Assembly: GCA_041392805.1 (NCBI GenBank)
Contig: JAWKLJ010000002.1
Span: 256,001 to 320,000 of the forward strand
DNA: 64,000 nucleotides
Direction: 5' to 3'
Source: Saprospiraceae bacterium
Lineage (GTDB): Bacteria > Bacteroidota > Bacteroidia > Chitinophagales > Saprospiraceae
The notes under the pieces are model-generated. The model saw nothing but the letters and a program-made list of their open reading frames with translations. It searched no databases and was not told where the DNA came from. Below are positions 17,677-27,109 of this stretch, piece after piece (within the stretch, counting starts at the first letter, position 1; each line of letters starts with the position of its first letter). The position numbers and the translations under genes were made by a program.

Positions 17677-18192
17677 ATGCCACTAATTCAAGCCGTAAAA
17701 GGGATTTATCCTAAAATGGGTGAAAACTGTTTCATTGCTGATAATGCTACGATTGTAGGCGATGTAGAAATGGGTGATGATTGTAGTGTTTGGTTCCAGA
17801 CGGTTATTCGAGGGGATGTAAATAGTATTCGCATCGGCAACAAAGTAAACATCCAGGACGGCGCGATTATCCACTGCACCTACTTAAGGACTGCTACCAC
17901 GATAGGCAACAGTGTTTCTATTGGCCATCGGGCGATTGTGCATGGATGCACCTTACACGATAATGTCTTGATTGGCATGGGAGCTATTGTAATGGATAAC
18001 GCGGTGGTGGAGGAGAACTGCCTGATTGCCGCAGGAGCAGTTGTTTTAGAAAATACGCGATGCGAATCTGGCTTTATCTATGCAGGGGTACCTGCCAAAA
18101 AAGTTAAGGCTTTAAGCGCTGACCAATTTAAAGATACCATTGAACGGATTGCAGATGCTTACCTGATGTATTCCGGCTGGTTTAAACCATAA
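17677..18192 (+). CDS. gamma carbonic anhydrase-like hexapeptide protein
   Basis: 171 residues made almost wholly of left-handed beta-helix hexapeptide repeats (IGNKVNIQDGAIIH, IGNSVSIGHRAIVHG, IGMGAIVMDNAVVEENC), ending in a helix. The three metal-ligand His residues of the Cam/CaiE/YrdA group are present in IIHCT and IGHRAIVHG. These are cytosolic trimers that bind zinc or iron. Some hydrate CO2; others have no measured activity. It starts 7 bp after the previous stop, so it is the third gene of the flavoprotein operon, although a functional link is not obvious. Confidence 0.9.
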   Translation: MPLIQAVKGIYPKMGENCFIADNATIVGDVEMGDDCSVWFQTVIRGDVNSIRIGNKVNIQDGAIIHCTYLRTATTIGNSVSIGHRAIVHGCTLHDNVLIGMGAIVMDNAVVEENCLIAAGAVVLENTRCESGFIYAGVPAKKVKALSADQFKDTIERIADAYLMYSGWFKP

Positions 18193-18215
18193 AAAAACGT
18201 TTTATTGTCTAAGCA

Positions 18216-18262
18216 GAAAAAAAAGGGCTGTTTCTAATCATAAGAAACAGCCCTCATTTTTA
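18216..18262. terminator. bidirectional Rho-independent terminator
   Basis: A perfect 11-bp stem (GGGCTGTTTCT, 18225-18235, and AGAAACAGCCC, 18243-18253) with an A-run on the left and a T-run on the right. It lies between a plus-strand stop at 18192 and a minus-strand stop at 18277. Confidence 0.9.
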
Positions 18263-18276
18263 TAACACTAGCTAAG

Positions 18277-21200
18277 CTACTTAAATACAACGAATTTTTC
18301 TGACAAACGCCCTGATGGTGTAATCAGGTGAACAATATAGATTCCCGCAGGATAACTGCGGACAGCTACAGTCGTCTCTATTCGCCCTTGTACTTGGATA
18401 AATGGAACCTGTTCCATTTTTTTCCCTTGCAGATCCATAATCACCATTTGAACATCTGCCTTATTGGGCAACTCAAAGTTGATGTTCAATTCATCATTCA
18501 CCGGATTGGGGAATAATCTCAGTTGTTCGGGTAATACTAGGGTCGTTGTCGCCAATTTTAGGCTTGCTTGCTCAGGAGAAGCCAAGGATTCCGTAGGCAT
18601 ACAACCCGAAATTGTTACATCATCGAGGTAAACATAGTCAGTGTTACTAGAAGCATCACATTGGAATCGCAACCTTGTATTCGAAGTAAATGGACCACTA
18701 ATAATAACTTCATCATTATAGAAAATCCCATTTTCGAATTCATTCCCTTCATACCATTCATCTACTGTCGTGAAATTATTCCCGCCATCTGTAGAGATTT
18801 GTAGCCAGAAACCTTCCGTTGGATTATCCATACTCATAGCCAAGTAGGTAAAATTCACTTTGATCTCATCAAATCCACTGAGGTCGAGATTGTCGGTTGT
18901 CATATGCGATGTGTTGCTATCATCTCTAAGTCTTACCGGGCTCCCCGTTCCTCCCACGGCGTATTCGGCATCGAGCGGACTTCTCCTGCAATCCGAACCA
19001 CCATCGTTCCAGATACCCCAGGCATTGTTAAAATTGCTGAAGTTAATTTGTTCATATTCACAATTCGTGGGTGGGCAATCTGGACAATCTGGTCCTCCGC
19101 AATCAATGCCCGTTTCTTCGCCATTTTGAATGCCATCTCCACAGGTGGGACCAGTGGGGCAATCTGGACAGTCTGGCCCTCCACAGTCAATACCTGTTTC
19201 TTCGCCATTTTGAAGGCCATCTTCGCAAGTAGGAATAATTTCACCCAAACAGAAATTGCTTGTCACTACACTATTGAAGGAACCACCAGTTGCAAGGATA
19301 GCACCATCTGATAAATCGGTTAAAGTGTAATACCCTTGGCCATAGGTACAACAGATTCCATCGCCATATGAATCATAAAAGAAGAAGTCATAACAGCCAT
19401 CTGCTAAGCAAATTGCCTCCGTTACCGTAGAGCCATCTGGTTGGTTGTTGTATGGGCCGCCTGATGCCACAACTGTATTTCCTTTTTTAATTTCCCAACT
19501 GGTTTCTTCAGGGAAATTATCTAGTTTAATCGTCAAGGTCAGGTCATTATCACAGGTACAGGGTACACAAACTGGTCCTCCACAATCAATACCGGTCTCC
19601 TGGCCATTTTGAATGCCATCATCGCAAGTGGGGTCGGCAGGACAATCAGGGCAATCGGGGCCACCACAGTCTACACCTGTCTCTTGTCCGTTCTGGATGC
19701 CATCGCTGCAAGTGGGGCAATCAGGGCAATCGGGGCCACCACAGTCTACACCTGTCTCTTGTCCGTTCTGGATGCCATCGCTGCAAGTGGGGCAATCAGG
19801 ACAATCGGGGCCACCACAGTCTACGCCTGTTTCTTGTCCGTTCTGGATGCCGTCGCTGCAAGTGGGGCAATCAGGACAATCAGGGCCACCGCAGTCTACG
19901 CCTGTCTCTTGTCCGTTCTGGATGCCGTCGCTGCAAGTGGGGCAATCAGGACAATCGGGGCCACCACAGTCTACGCCTGTCTCTTGTCCGTTCTGGATGC
20001 CGTCGCTACAAGTAGGGCAATCAGGGCAATCGGGTCCGCCGCAATCTACGCCTGTCTCTTGTCCGTTCTGGATGCCATCCTCGCAAGTGGGATCGACAGG
20101 ACAATCAGGGCAATCAGGGCCACCGCAATCAATACCTGTTTCTTGTCCATTTTGAATACCATCTTCACACGTTGCCACTACACATCCGGTCGTGGTGAAA
20201 ACGAAGGAAGCGCTCCAGGCACTCGCCGTTCCATTACAGTTAGATTGAACCTGGAATTCATATTCCGTACAAGCACTTAAGCCAGTGAAGTTTACGGGAG
20301 AATTGAGGTTAGTACCAACAGACCAGTTTGTAGTACCCGTCATCCTGGCACGAACATTAAAATTATTGGCGCCTACGGCAGCATTCCAAGTTAAAGCAGC
20401 ACTATTGTCGCTGGGATTAGCAGAAAGCCCACTGGGGACACCACAAGGACAAGACGGACAGTCCGGCCCGCCACAATCTACCCCGGTTTCTTGTCCATTT
20501 TGAATACCGTCACTGCAAGTTGGGCCTTGTCCATTTTCAACACAGAAATTGGTGCTTTCAACTGAACTGAAGGAACCGCCACTCGCTAATATTACATCCG
20601 TTGAATTATTTATTAAAGTATAATTACCGACCCCAAAGGAGCAACAAATGCCATCGCCATAAGCATCGTAAATAATAAAGGCATAACAGCCATCCTCCAG
20701 GCATATGGACTCACTAATGGTAGAACCATCCGGTTGGGAGCCATAGGGACCACCGCTAACGACTACCGAATTACCACTTTTTATTTCCCAACGGGTTTCT
20801 TCTGGATAATTATCTAATGTAATGGTAAGGGTAACGTTCGTTCCATCACAAGCACAAGGAGCACAATCCGAACCGCCACAGTCTACACCCGTTTCCGAAC
20901 CATTTTGAATACCGTCTTCACAAGTTGGACATACCGGACAATTCGAACCGCCGCAATCGACACCTGTTTCGTCTCCATTCTGAATGCCATCTTCACAAGT
21001 AGGTGGGCCACAAGAAGACAGGCAAGCGGCATTAAGTACACTATTGCGAATCACATTGCCCGGTTGAGTACCAAATCCTAGGTTAAAATTGATACCTACA
21101 TTTTGTAAATGGCAATAAGACATAATCGTACCCCCTTGAGCCGGATTGCCTGGTAAGGCACATTCTCCTTCGGTGGAACCAGCACAGCCATCAATAGCTG

Positions 21201-22323
21201 TTCCATTTCCATTCCATACACATGCATGGGTATGTTGGGAACCCCAAAGGTGTCCAAATTCATGTGTGATCACCATAACCGACCAGGAATAGGTAGGTAC
21301 ACTTGCATAAGAAGAACCAATACTACTAAAAGAAAGTCGGTAATCTACATTAGATCGGCAAAGGCCATTGACATAGGCAATGCCACCACTTGCCTGGTAG
21401 GATAATAGTTGCCCCAAGTCTCCATTAATGCTATTCGTGTTGGCACCAAAAGCGTTCAACATCCCAGAACTAGAGGTACTGGAGTAGGGACTAGGGACAT
21501 CCCAAACTACGATTTGTGAAACGACCGCCTGTATGCTTTCATTCGCATACAACATGAGGACTTGGTTCATCAGGCCTGTCACGTAATTCGTCGCACCAGC
21601 AACGCCACCCTTATCATTATGGATGTCGTGATCCACTTCCATGTACAAGCGGACACAGTCACCCACCGCTCGGGTCTCTATATTGTCCTTCAATTCCAGG
21701 TCTTTGCGTTTATAGCTAATACCGCTATCCTCCGTACCACATGAAAAAGGGCGCCGAACGAATACATTTAAGTCATCATAGGCAATATGGATTCCTGCAG
21801 CAGATTGCCCTTGCAATTTTCCTAATACGATATTGCCCGCATTTGAGCTAATGAGGCCTACCACTTCCTTTTCATAAATACTAATGGCGACTATCGATTG
21901 CTCATCTCCTTTGATTATCCCTCGGTAATGTACGCCAGTACTTGTTTTAACGGTCTTATTATCAGATCGTTGAACGACGCTGAAATCACTGGCTAGAATA
22001 TCGACTTTGACTAATTCCAGGGTAAGCGCATTGACGAAATTTAAAGGGAGCGCCAAACTAAAGGTGTTTGGACGGGCTTTTTCAAGCGATTGCAGTCGAT
22101 CGAAATCGACCTCCAGCAAGTCGAAGCGCTCAATGTCCTGGTCAATGTTAATTTTTTCTGTTTGGGCATTGGGATGGATTTTAAACAAATTAACACCCTG
22201 GAATGGCTGCGCCATTTTTTTTGCATCCGTCACCAAATCAATTGGTTTTCGAGCATCGGATTGACTATATGCAAATAAAATGGTGAGGGGTAATAAAAAA
22301 ACAACTAGGAAGACTTTCCTCAT
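18277..22323 (-). CDS. giant secreted metzincin protease with Cys-rich repeats and T9SS tail
   Basis: 1348 residues. Signal peptide at 1-21. Residues about 28-215 form a propeptide-like region. The reprolysin-like catalytic domain carries the zinc motif HEFGHLWGSQH (His354, Glu355, His358, His364) and a Met-turn at 401 (TIMSYC). From about 440 there are 13 copies of a ~25-residue module (C-x-DGIQNG-x-ETG-x-DCGGP-x-C-x-x-C). They are interrupted by two copies of a beta-rich domain (LDNYPEETRWEIKSG type), one fibronectin III-like domain and one MAM-like or jellyroll domain (NNAWGIWNDGGSDCRRS). It ends with a T9SS sorting domain (LFPNPVNDELNINF). It is probably an extracellular protease with long adhesive or spacer stalks. 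It is paralogous to the gene at 23074. Confidence 0.92.
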   Translation of the reverse strand: MRKVFLVVFLLPLTILFAYSQSDARKPIDLVTDAKKMAQPFQGVNLFKIHPNAQTEKINIDQDIERFDLLEVDFDRLQSLEKARPNTFSLALPLNFVNALTLELVKVDILASDFSVVQRSDNKTVKTSTGVHYRGIIKGDEQSIVAISIYEKEVVGLISSNAGNIVLGKLQGQSAAGIHIAYDDLNVFVRRPFSCGTEDSGISYKRKDLELKDNIETRAVGDCVRLYMEVDHDIHNDKGGVAGATNYVTGLMNQVLMLYANESIQAVVSQIVVWDVPSPYSSTSSSGMLNAFGANTNSINGDLGQLLSYQASGGIAYVNGLCRSNVDYRLSFSSIGSSYASVPTYSWSVMVITHEFGHLWGSQHTHACVWNGNGTAIDGCAGSTEGECALPGNPAQGGTIMSYCHLQNVGINFNLGFGTQPGNVIRNSVLNAACLSSCGPPTCEDGIQNGDETGVDCGGSNCPVCPTCEDGIQNGSETGVDCGGSDCAPCACDGTNVTLTITLDNYPEETRWEIKSGNSVVVSGGPYGSQPDGSTISESICLEDGCYAFIIYDAYGDGICCSFGVGNYTLINNSTDVILASGGSFSSVESTNFCVENGQGPTCSDGIQNGQETGVDCGGPDCPSCPCGVPSGLSANPSDNSAALTWNAAVGANNFNVRARMTGTTNWSVGTNLNSPVNFTGLSACTEYEFQVQSNCNGTASAWSASFVFTTTGCVVATCEDGIQNGQETGIDCGGPDCPDCPVDPTCEDGIQNGQETGVDCGGPDCPDCPTCSDGIQNGQETGVDCGGPDCPDCPTCSDGIQNGQETGVDCGGPDCPDCPTCSDGIQNGQETGVDCGGPDCPDCPTCSDGIQNGQETGVDCGGPDCPDCPTCSDGIQNGQETGVDCGGPDCPDCPADPTCDDGIQNGQETGIDCGGPVCVPCTCDNDLTLTIKLDNFPEETSWEIKKGNTVVASGGPYNNQPDGSTVTEAICLADGCYDFFFYDSYGDGICCTYGQGYYTLTDLSDGAILATGGSFNSVVTSNFCLGEIIPTCEDGLQNGEETGIDCGGPDCPDCPTGPTCGDGIQNGEETGIDCGGPDCPDCPPTNCEYEQINFSNFNNAWGIWNDGGSDCRRSPLDAEYAVGGTGSPVRLRDDSNTSHMTTDNLDLSGFDEIKVNFTYLAMSMDNPTEGFWLQISTDGGNNFTTVDEWYEGNEFENGIFYNDEVIISGPFTSNTRLRFQCDASSNTDYVYLDDVTISGCMPTESLASPEQASLKLATTTLVLPEQLRLFPNPVNDELNINFELPNKADVQMVIMDLQGKKMEQVPFIQVQGRIETTVAVRSYPAGIYIVHLITPSGRLSEKFVVFK
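19640..20093 (-). repeat. six-unit 75-bp tandem repeat inside the metzincin gene
   Basis: Six consecutive 75-bp units (25 codons each), five of them encoding the identical peptide module beginning TCSDGIQNGQETG. At DNA level they differ only at scattered third positions. Unit starts are spaced exactly 75 bp (for example 19701 and 19776). The array is an obvious place for slippage or unequal crossing-over. Confidence 0.88.
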
Positions 22324-22503
22324 GGTAAAAAGGTTTGGGTTTAGAAAAAAGAGTTATGCTTAGGCTGCAGTCCCTGGACTACAACAACATGACCAACTTG
22401 ATCCAGACGGAAAAAACCAACTGGAAAACCCTAGGTGTTCGTAGAATGGCATGGAATACCGAAGAAACCCTTACCAATGTGTTTGTTTTGGAAAACAGTT
22501 CTA

Positions 22504-22721
22504 AGAGCATGTTTGGAGGTCGCTTTTGGAGGCAAAAAGTGTCAATTTTTCGCTGAGACTAGGCACTTTTTGAAGTTCATACCCTTCGGTACGGACGAAA
22601 AAAGTAACGAAGTATCAGCGAAAAAGGGATAATTTTAGGCCCAAATCGACCTTGGGAGATTCATGAACACCATAAATCACTATAAAGGCCGTGAATAAAG
22701 GGTGACCTCCAAACATGCTCT
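22504..22721. repeat. 218-bp palindromic element with perfect 18-bp ends
   Basis: Ends AGAGCATGTTTGGAGGTC (22504-22521) and GACCTCCAAACATGCTCT (22704-22721) are exact reverse complements. A second internal pair, TTTTTCGCTGA and TCAGCGAAAAA, folds the left half into a hairpin. MITE-like and non-coding. Confidence 0.75.
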
Positions 22722-22902
22722 AAAACCGAAAAATTAAATTAGAACAGCATAAAGTGAGTACGACCTGTACTCAAAATAGGTGAGACCAATGTTGATGAAT
22801 ATGAATAGAATAAATATTATATATCATTATTCTTCCGCTAAATTAAGAAAATATTTATAAATATAAAAAAATATACTTTTTTTTAAGATTTATACCTTTT
22901 AC

Positions 22903-22965
22903 GGTCAAGGGAAACTGAAAGGCTAAAGCAACTTAGGAAGCGGTATCTTTTGTTTTCCCTTGACC
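22903..22965. repeat. 63-bp inverted repeat
   Basis: GGTCAAGGGAAA on the left and TTTCCCTTGACC on the right are perfect complements, enclosing GGCTAAAGCA. The arms and the GAAAGGCTAA interior resemble the inner part of the element at 3665-3802 (GGTCAAGTGAAAGTGAAAGA), so it may be a diverged derivative. Confidence 0.5.
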
Positions 22966-23012
22966 CTAAAAGCACCGAAATAGTCAGAGCCCCCAATTTG
23001 TAAATTAAAACA

Positions 23013-23050
23013 ACAAAAAAGGGTTGTTCCTGAATGCAGGAACAACCCTT
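23013..23050 (-). terminator. Rho-independent terminator of the second metzincin gene
   Basis: A perfect 12-bp stem (GGGTTGTTCCTG, 23021-23032, and CAGGAACAACCC, 23037-23048) with a 4-nt loop. On the minus strand it is followed by TTTTTT. It lies 24 bp beyond the minus-strand stop at 23074. Confidence 0.92.
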
Positions 23051-23073
23051 TGTACGCAGGCAGGTGTTAAATG

Positions 23074-26000
23074 TTATTTAATCACTACAAATTTTTCAGT
23101 TAATCGACCTGATTTCGTTACCAGGTGAACCACATAAATACCGGCAGGATATTGACTAACATCTATTTTAGTATTCGTTTGTCCTTGGTTAGCCAGGAAT
23201 TGGCGTTGTCCCATTACTTTTCCTTGAAGGTCCGTTAGGGAAAGCGCTATTTCACCTTGCTGTACCAGCGTAAAGGAAATATTTAATTCGCCGCGATTCA
23301 CAGGATTTGGGAATAGACTTAGCTGTTGTGGCGCAGCCAAGAATTCCGGTCCGCTATCGGTTTTAATTTCACCTGGAATAGCCAGTGAGCTTCCTCCAAG
23401 ACAACCAGCAATATTCACATTGTCGATATAGACTTCATCTGCATCCGTAGAGGCATCGCAGCGGAATCTTAGTTGTGTATTGGCCGTAAATGGACCAGGA
23501 ATAGTGACTGATTCAAAATACCTGACATCATTTTCAAATTCATCTCCGAAATTCCATTCTTCCACGGTGGTGAAAGTTGTACCTCCATCTGTAGACACCT
23601 GCAACCAGAAGTCCTCGGCAGGGCCATCCATACTGACGGTTATATAAGAGAAGTCGACAGTCAATGCTTGGAAGGCCGCCAGATTCAGGCTATTGGTCGT
23701 CATCACTGAGCTGGAAGTATTATCTCTAAGTCTAACGGGAATGCCTGTTTGGTCAACGTCATAATTTGAATCACTAACGCTTCTTCTACAATCTGTACCT
23801 CCATCATTCCAAATCCCCCAAGTAGTGTTAAAGTCATTGAAATCAATCAATTGAGTGGTAGTACAATCAGTGGCACATGGCACACAATCGGGTCCACCAC
23901 AGTCGACACCGGTTTCTTGCCCGTTTTGGATGCCATCATTGCAAGTGGGGTCAACGGGGCAGCTAGGGCAATCGGGTCCACCACAGTCAACACCGGTTTC
24001 TTGTCCATTTTGAATACCATCGTCACAAGTTGGCTCAACGGGGCAGCTAGGGCAATCGGGTCCACCACAGTCGACACCGGTTTCTTGCCCATTTTGAATA
24101 CCATCTTCACAAGTAGGTTCAACGGGGCAGCTAGGGCAATCCGGTCCGCCACAGTCAACGCCCGTTTCTTGCCCGTTTTGGATGCCATCTTCACAAGTAG
24201 GCTCAACGGGGCAACTTGGACAAGTAGGTCCACCACAGTCGACACCGGTTTCTTGTCCGTTTTGGATACCATCGTTGCAGGTAGGAATGCTTCCACCAGT
24301 ACAGGTATTAATACTAACGTTATCCAGGTATAAATAATCTGAATCACTACCTGCATCACAACGGAACCTTACTTGGGTTGTGGCCGTGAAGGGACCTGGA
24401 ATAATTACGGTTTCAAAATACCTAATGTCGTTTTCAAATTCGTCTCCTAAATTCCATTCTTCCACGGTAGAGAAAGTATTGCCTCCATCTAGTGATATTT
24501 GTAACCAAAAATCATGTGATGGATCATCCATACTTGCTGTGATATAAGAAAAGTCAACGCTGATCTCCTGATAAGCGGATAGATTGAGATTGCTAGTGGT
24601 CATCACTGAACTAGAAGAATTATCCCTTAGTCGAACAGGCATACCTGTAATAGCATAATCCGCATCAATGATGCTTCTTCTACAATCAGAACCACCGTCT
24701 ATCCATATTCCCCAGGTGTCATCAAAATCATTGAAGTCGATTACCTGAGGGGTACAACCACCACATGGCACACAATCTGGTCCACCACAGTCAACGCCCG
24801 TTTCTTGTCCGTTTTGGATGCCATCGTCGCAGGTTGGTCCGGTGGGGCATGTTGGGCAGTCTGGTCCGCCACAGTCTACGCCTGTCTCTTGTCCGTTTTG
24901 GATGCCATCGTCACAGGTCGGTCCGGTGGGACAAGTTGGGCAATCTGGTCCGCCACAGTCAACGCCCGTTTCCTGCCCGTTTTGGATGCCATCGTCGCAG
25001 GTCGGTCCGGTGGGACAACTTGGGCAATCCGGTCCGCCACAGTCAACGCCCGTTTCTTGTCCGTTTTGGATGCCATCGTCGCAGCTTGGTTCAACAGGGC
25101 AGCTTGGACAATCCGGTCCACCACAGTCGACGCCGGTTTCTTGTCCGTTTTGGATACCATCGTCACAAGTCGGGTCTCCACCTATACAGAAGGGAGTAGT
25201 TTCAGCGAAATCAATATCATTATTACTAACAATGACATCTCCTGCTCCATCGGCTTGATTGGTAAGGGTATAGCTACCAGGGCCATAGGTACAACAAATG
25301 CCATCACCAAATTCGTCATAAATGGTAAATTCATAGCAGCCATCAGACAAGCAAACATTTTCTAGAATAGTAGATCGATCTGCTGCGTCTTCGTAGGGGC
25401 CTCCAGAAGCGATGACTACCCCATTGCTTTTGAGATCCCAGGATGTTTCTTCAGGGAAGTTGTCGAAGGTAATACTAATACTTAGGGTATTTTCCAGACA
25501 AGGGCATGTTGGGCAATTTGGACCACCACAGTCGACGCCTGTTTCTTTGCCATTTTGAATTCCATCCTCACAGGTAGGACAAGCAATACAATCCGGTCCG
25601 CCACAGTCAATGCCTGTCTCCTGACCATTAATAAAGCCATCATCACAAGAGGCAGGACCACAAGAAGTCGTACAAGTAGCATTTGCTACAGAATTGCGAA
25701 TAACATTACCTGGTTGGGGACCAAAGCCAAGATTAAAATTGATGCCTACACCAGCACTCGAAAAATTACAGTATGACATAATGGTACCTCCTTCTATAGG
25801 ATTCTCAGGCAAAGGACATGTTCCTTCTGTGGAACCGGAACAACCGTCTATCGCTGTATTATTTCCATTCCATACACATGCATGGGTATGTCTTGAACCC
25901 CACAAGTGGCCGAACTCATGGCTCATGACAAATACGGAGAAAGAGTAGGTTGGCACCACCTCAAAGGTACTAGTTATCCCCGCAAAACTAAGGCTCTGGT

Positions 26001-26982
26001 CAGAGTCTGGGTTACAAATACCGGCGAAGCCTGCTGCAATACCACTACCTCCTAATTGGTATGAAATAAGTTGGCCTAAATCGCCATTAAAGCCGTCCGT
26101 ATTTTCCTGGAATTGGCTTCTCATTGTTCCAAGATCTCCACCATTGTATGGGCTTGGAATATTCCATACGAATACTTCAGAAACTACGGCTTGAATACCT
26201 TCATTGGCATAAATGGTTGTAACCTCATTCGTTAATGCCGCTACAAAAGCGATTGTTTCATTAACACCTCCTTTATCTAAAAAAATATTATGATCTACCT
26301 CAATATATAGACGGATACAATCCCCAACCGTTTTAGCATTGGTACCTTTGAACGATAGGTCTTCGTTAGTATATCCAATACCATCATCTACTGTCCCACA
26401 TTCCATACCTATATCTCTAATGATATTTTCATCATCATAAATAATATGCTTATCATCCGTCTTTCGATTTTGCAATTTGCCAATAACGATATTTCCCGAT
26501 TTGGAACTGACCAAACCCATGATTTCGTTGTCAAAAATGCTAATGGCTGCAATAGAAGATTCATCCCCTTTGATAATACCGCGATAATGCAGGCCCGTAT
26601 TGACCGCTGCCGGAGCTTTGTCCGAAGCCTTAATTACTTGAAAATCAGGTGTGAAAATATTTACCTTAACCAATTCCAATTCAAAGCTATTGCTAAAGTT
26701 GATTGGAATTTGCAATTTAATGGTTAAAGGTTGTTCTTTTCCTAGGTTCTGAAGCTGAGTCAGATCTACATCAAACAAGTTGTACTTTTGAACCGAATTT
26801 TCAATGCCTGCAGCCGTTCGGCTGGTTTGATTATCGAGCTTGAAAATACTGGTTTCTTGAAAGGGTAGGGCTGTTCGCTTGGCATCATTAACAATCTCGA
26901 GAGGAGCTCGAGAGGCTGATTGAGCAAAAACGGAATAGAAAGATAAGATTGCCAGGGCAACCAGGAGTAAGCATTTTTTCAT
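23074..26982 (-). CDS. giant secreted metzincin protease with Cys-rich repeats and T9SS tail (paralogue)
   Basis: 1302 residues from the ATG at 26982 (MKKCLLLVALAILSF), which begins the signal peptide; an extra 16 in-frame residues upstream are unlikely. The zinc motif HEFGHLWGSRH has ligands His355, His359 and His365 with catalytic Glu356, and the Met-turn is in TIMSYC. There are 12 copies of the Cys-rich module, mostly with a 28-residue (84-bp) period because of VEP or TGP linkers. One beta-rich LDNFPEETSW-type domain and two MAM-like domains (DDTWGIWIDGGSDCRRS) follow. It ends with a T9SS sorting domain (LFPNPVNRGELNISF). Propeptide and catalytic domains align with the gene at 18277 throughout, whereas repeat number and domain order differ. 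Confidence 0.92.
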   Translation of the reverse strand: MKKCLLLVALAILSFYSVFAQSASRAPLEIVNDAKRTALPFQETSIFKLDNQTSRTAAGIENSVQKYNLFDVDLTQLQNLGKEQPLTIKLQIPINFSNSFELELVKVNIFTPDFQVIKASDKAPAAVNTGLHYRGIIKGDESSIAAISIFDNEIMGLVSSKSGNIVIGKLQNRKTDDKHIIYDDENIIRDIGMECGTVDDGIGYTNEDLSFKGTNAKTVGDCIRLYIEVDHNIFLDKGGVNETIAFVAALTNEVTTIYANEGIQAVVSEVFVWNIPSPYNGGDLGTMRSQFQENTDGFNGDLGQLISYQLGGSGIAAGFAGICNPDSDQSLSFAGITSTFEVVPTYSFSVFVMSHEFGHLWGSRHTHACVWNGNNTAIDGCSGSTEGTCPLPENPIEGGTIMSYCNFSSAGVGINFNLGFGPQPGNVIRNSVANATCTTSCGPASCDDGFINGQETGIDCGGPDCIACPTCEDGIQNGKETGVDCGGPNCPTCPCLENTLSISITFDNFPEETSWDLKSNGVVIASGGPYEDAADRSTILENVCLSDGCYEFTIYDEFGDGICCTYGPGSYTLTNQADGAGDVIVSNNDIDFAETTPFCIGGDPTCDDGIQNGQETGVDCGGPDCPSCPVEPSCDDGIQNGQETGVDCGGPDCPSCPTGPTCDDGIQNGQETGVDCGGPDCPTCPTGPTCDDGIQNGQETGVDCGGPDCPTCPTGPTCDDGIQNGQETGVDCGGPDCVPCGGCTPQVIDFNDFDDTWGIWIDGGSDCRRSIIDADYAITGMPVRLRDNSSSSVMTTSNLNLSAYQEISVDFSYITASMDDPSHDFWLQISLDGGNTFSTVEEWNLGDEFENDIRYFETVIIPGPFTATTQVRFRCDAGSDSDYLYLDNVSINTCTGGSIPTCNDGIQNGQETGVDCGGPTCPSCPVEPTCEDGIQNGQETGVDCGGPDCPSCPVEPTCEDGIQNGQETGVDCGGPDCPSCPVEPTCDDGIQNGQETGVDCGGPDCPSCPVDPTCNDGIQNGQETGVDCGGPDCVPCATDCTTTQLIDFNDFNTTWGIWNDGGTDCRRSVSDSNYDVDQTGIPVRLRDNTSSSVMTTNSLNLAAFQALTVDFSYITVSMDGPAEDFWLQVSTDGGTTFTTVEEWNFGDEFENDVRYFESVTIPGPFTANTQLRFRCDASTDADEVYIDNVNIAGCLGGSSLAIPGEIKTDSGPEFLAAPQQLSLFPNPVNRGELNISFTLVQQGEIALSLTDLQGKVMGQRQFLANQGQTNTKIDVSQYPAGIYVVHLVTKSGRLTEKFVVIK
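23877..24290 (-). repeat. 84-bp tandem repeat array, distal block
   Basis: Five consecutive copies of the Cys-rich module (28-codon period with VEP or VDP linkers) within the second metzincin gene, highly similar at DNA level. Confidence 0.82.
24770..25180 (-). repeat. 84-bp tandem repeat array, proximal block
   Basis: Five consecutive copies of the Cys-rich module, several with TGP linkers and almost identical DNA. It is separated from the distal block by a MAM-like domain. Confidence 0.82.
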
Positions 26983-27109
26983 TCTAACCAGGTTTGTTAA
27001 ATAAATGTTCGTTCTTGAATAAAAAAACAATATAAATGTTTTTTTTATATAAATAGCTAAAGATTAAATCATTTAAATAAAATACGTTGTTTTGCTATAT
27101 ATGTTTCTC

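Larger units (their letters stand above)
22324..23073. other. 750-bp spacer between the two metzincin genes
   Basis: No convincing gene. It holds a palindromic element with 18-bp perfect ends (22504-22721), a shorter inverted repeat (22903-22965) and a terminator (23013-23050). An open frame at 22335-22556 overlaps the first element and is not protein-like. Confidence 0.65.

Noticed and set aside
19609..20280. Long plus-strand open frames opposite the metzincin repeats
   Set aside because: Repetitive DNA with a period divisible by three keeps the antisense frames open; they are shadows of the minus-strand gene.
22335..22556. 73-codon open frame after the first metzincin gene
   Set aside because: It runs into the 22504-22721 palindromic element and lacks a protein-like composition.
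24805..25365. Plus-strand open frames opposite the second metzincin repeat array
   Set aside because: Same reason: repeat-driven shadow frames.
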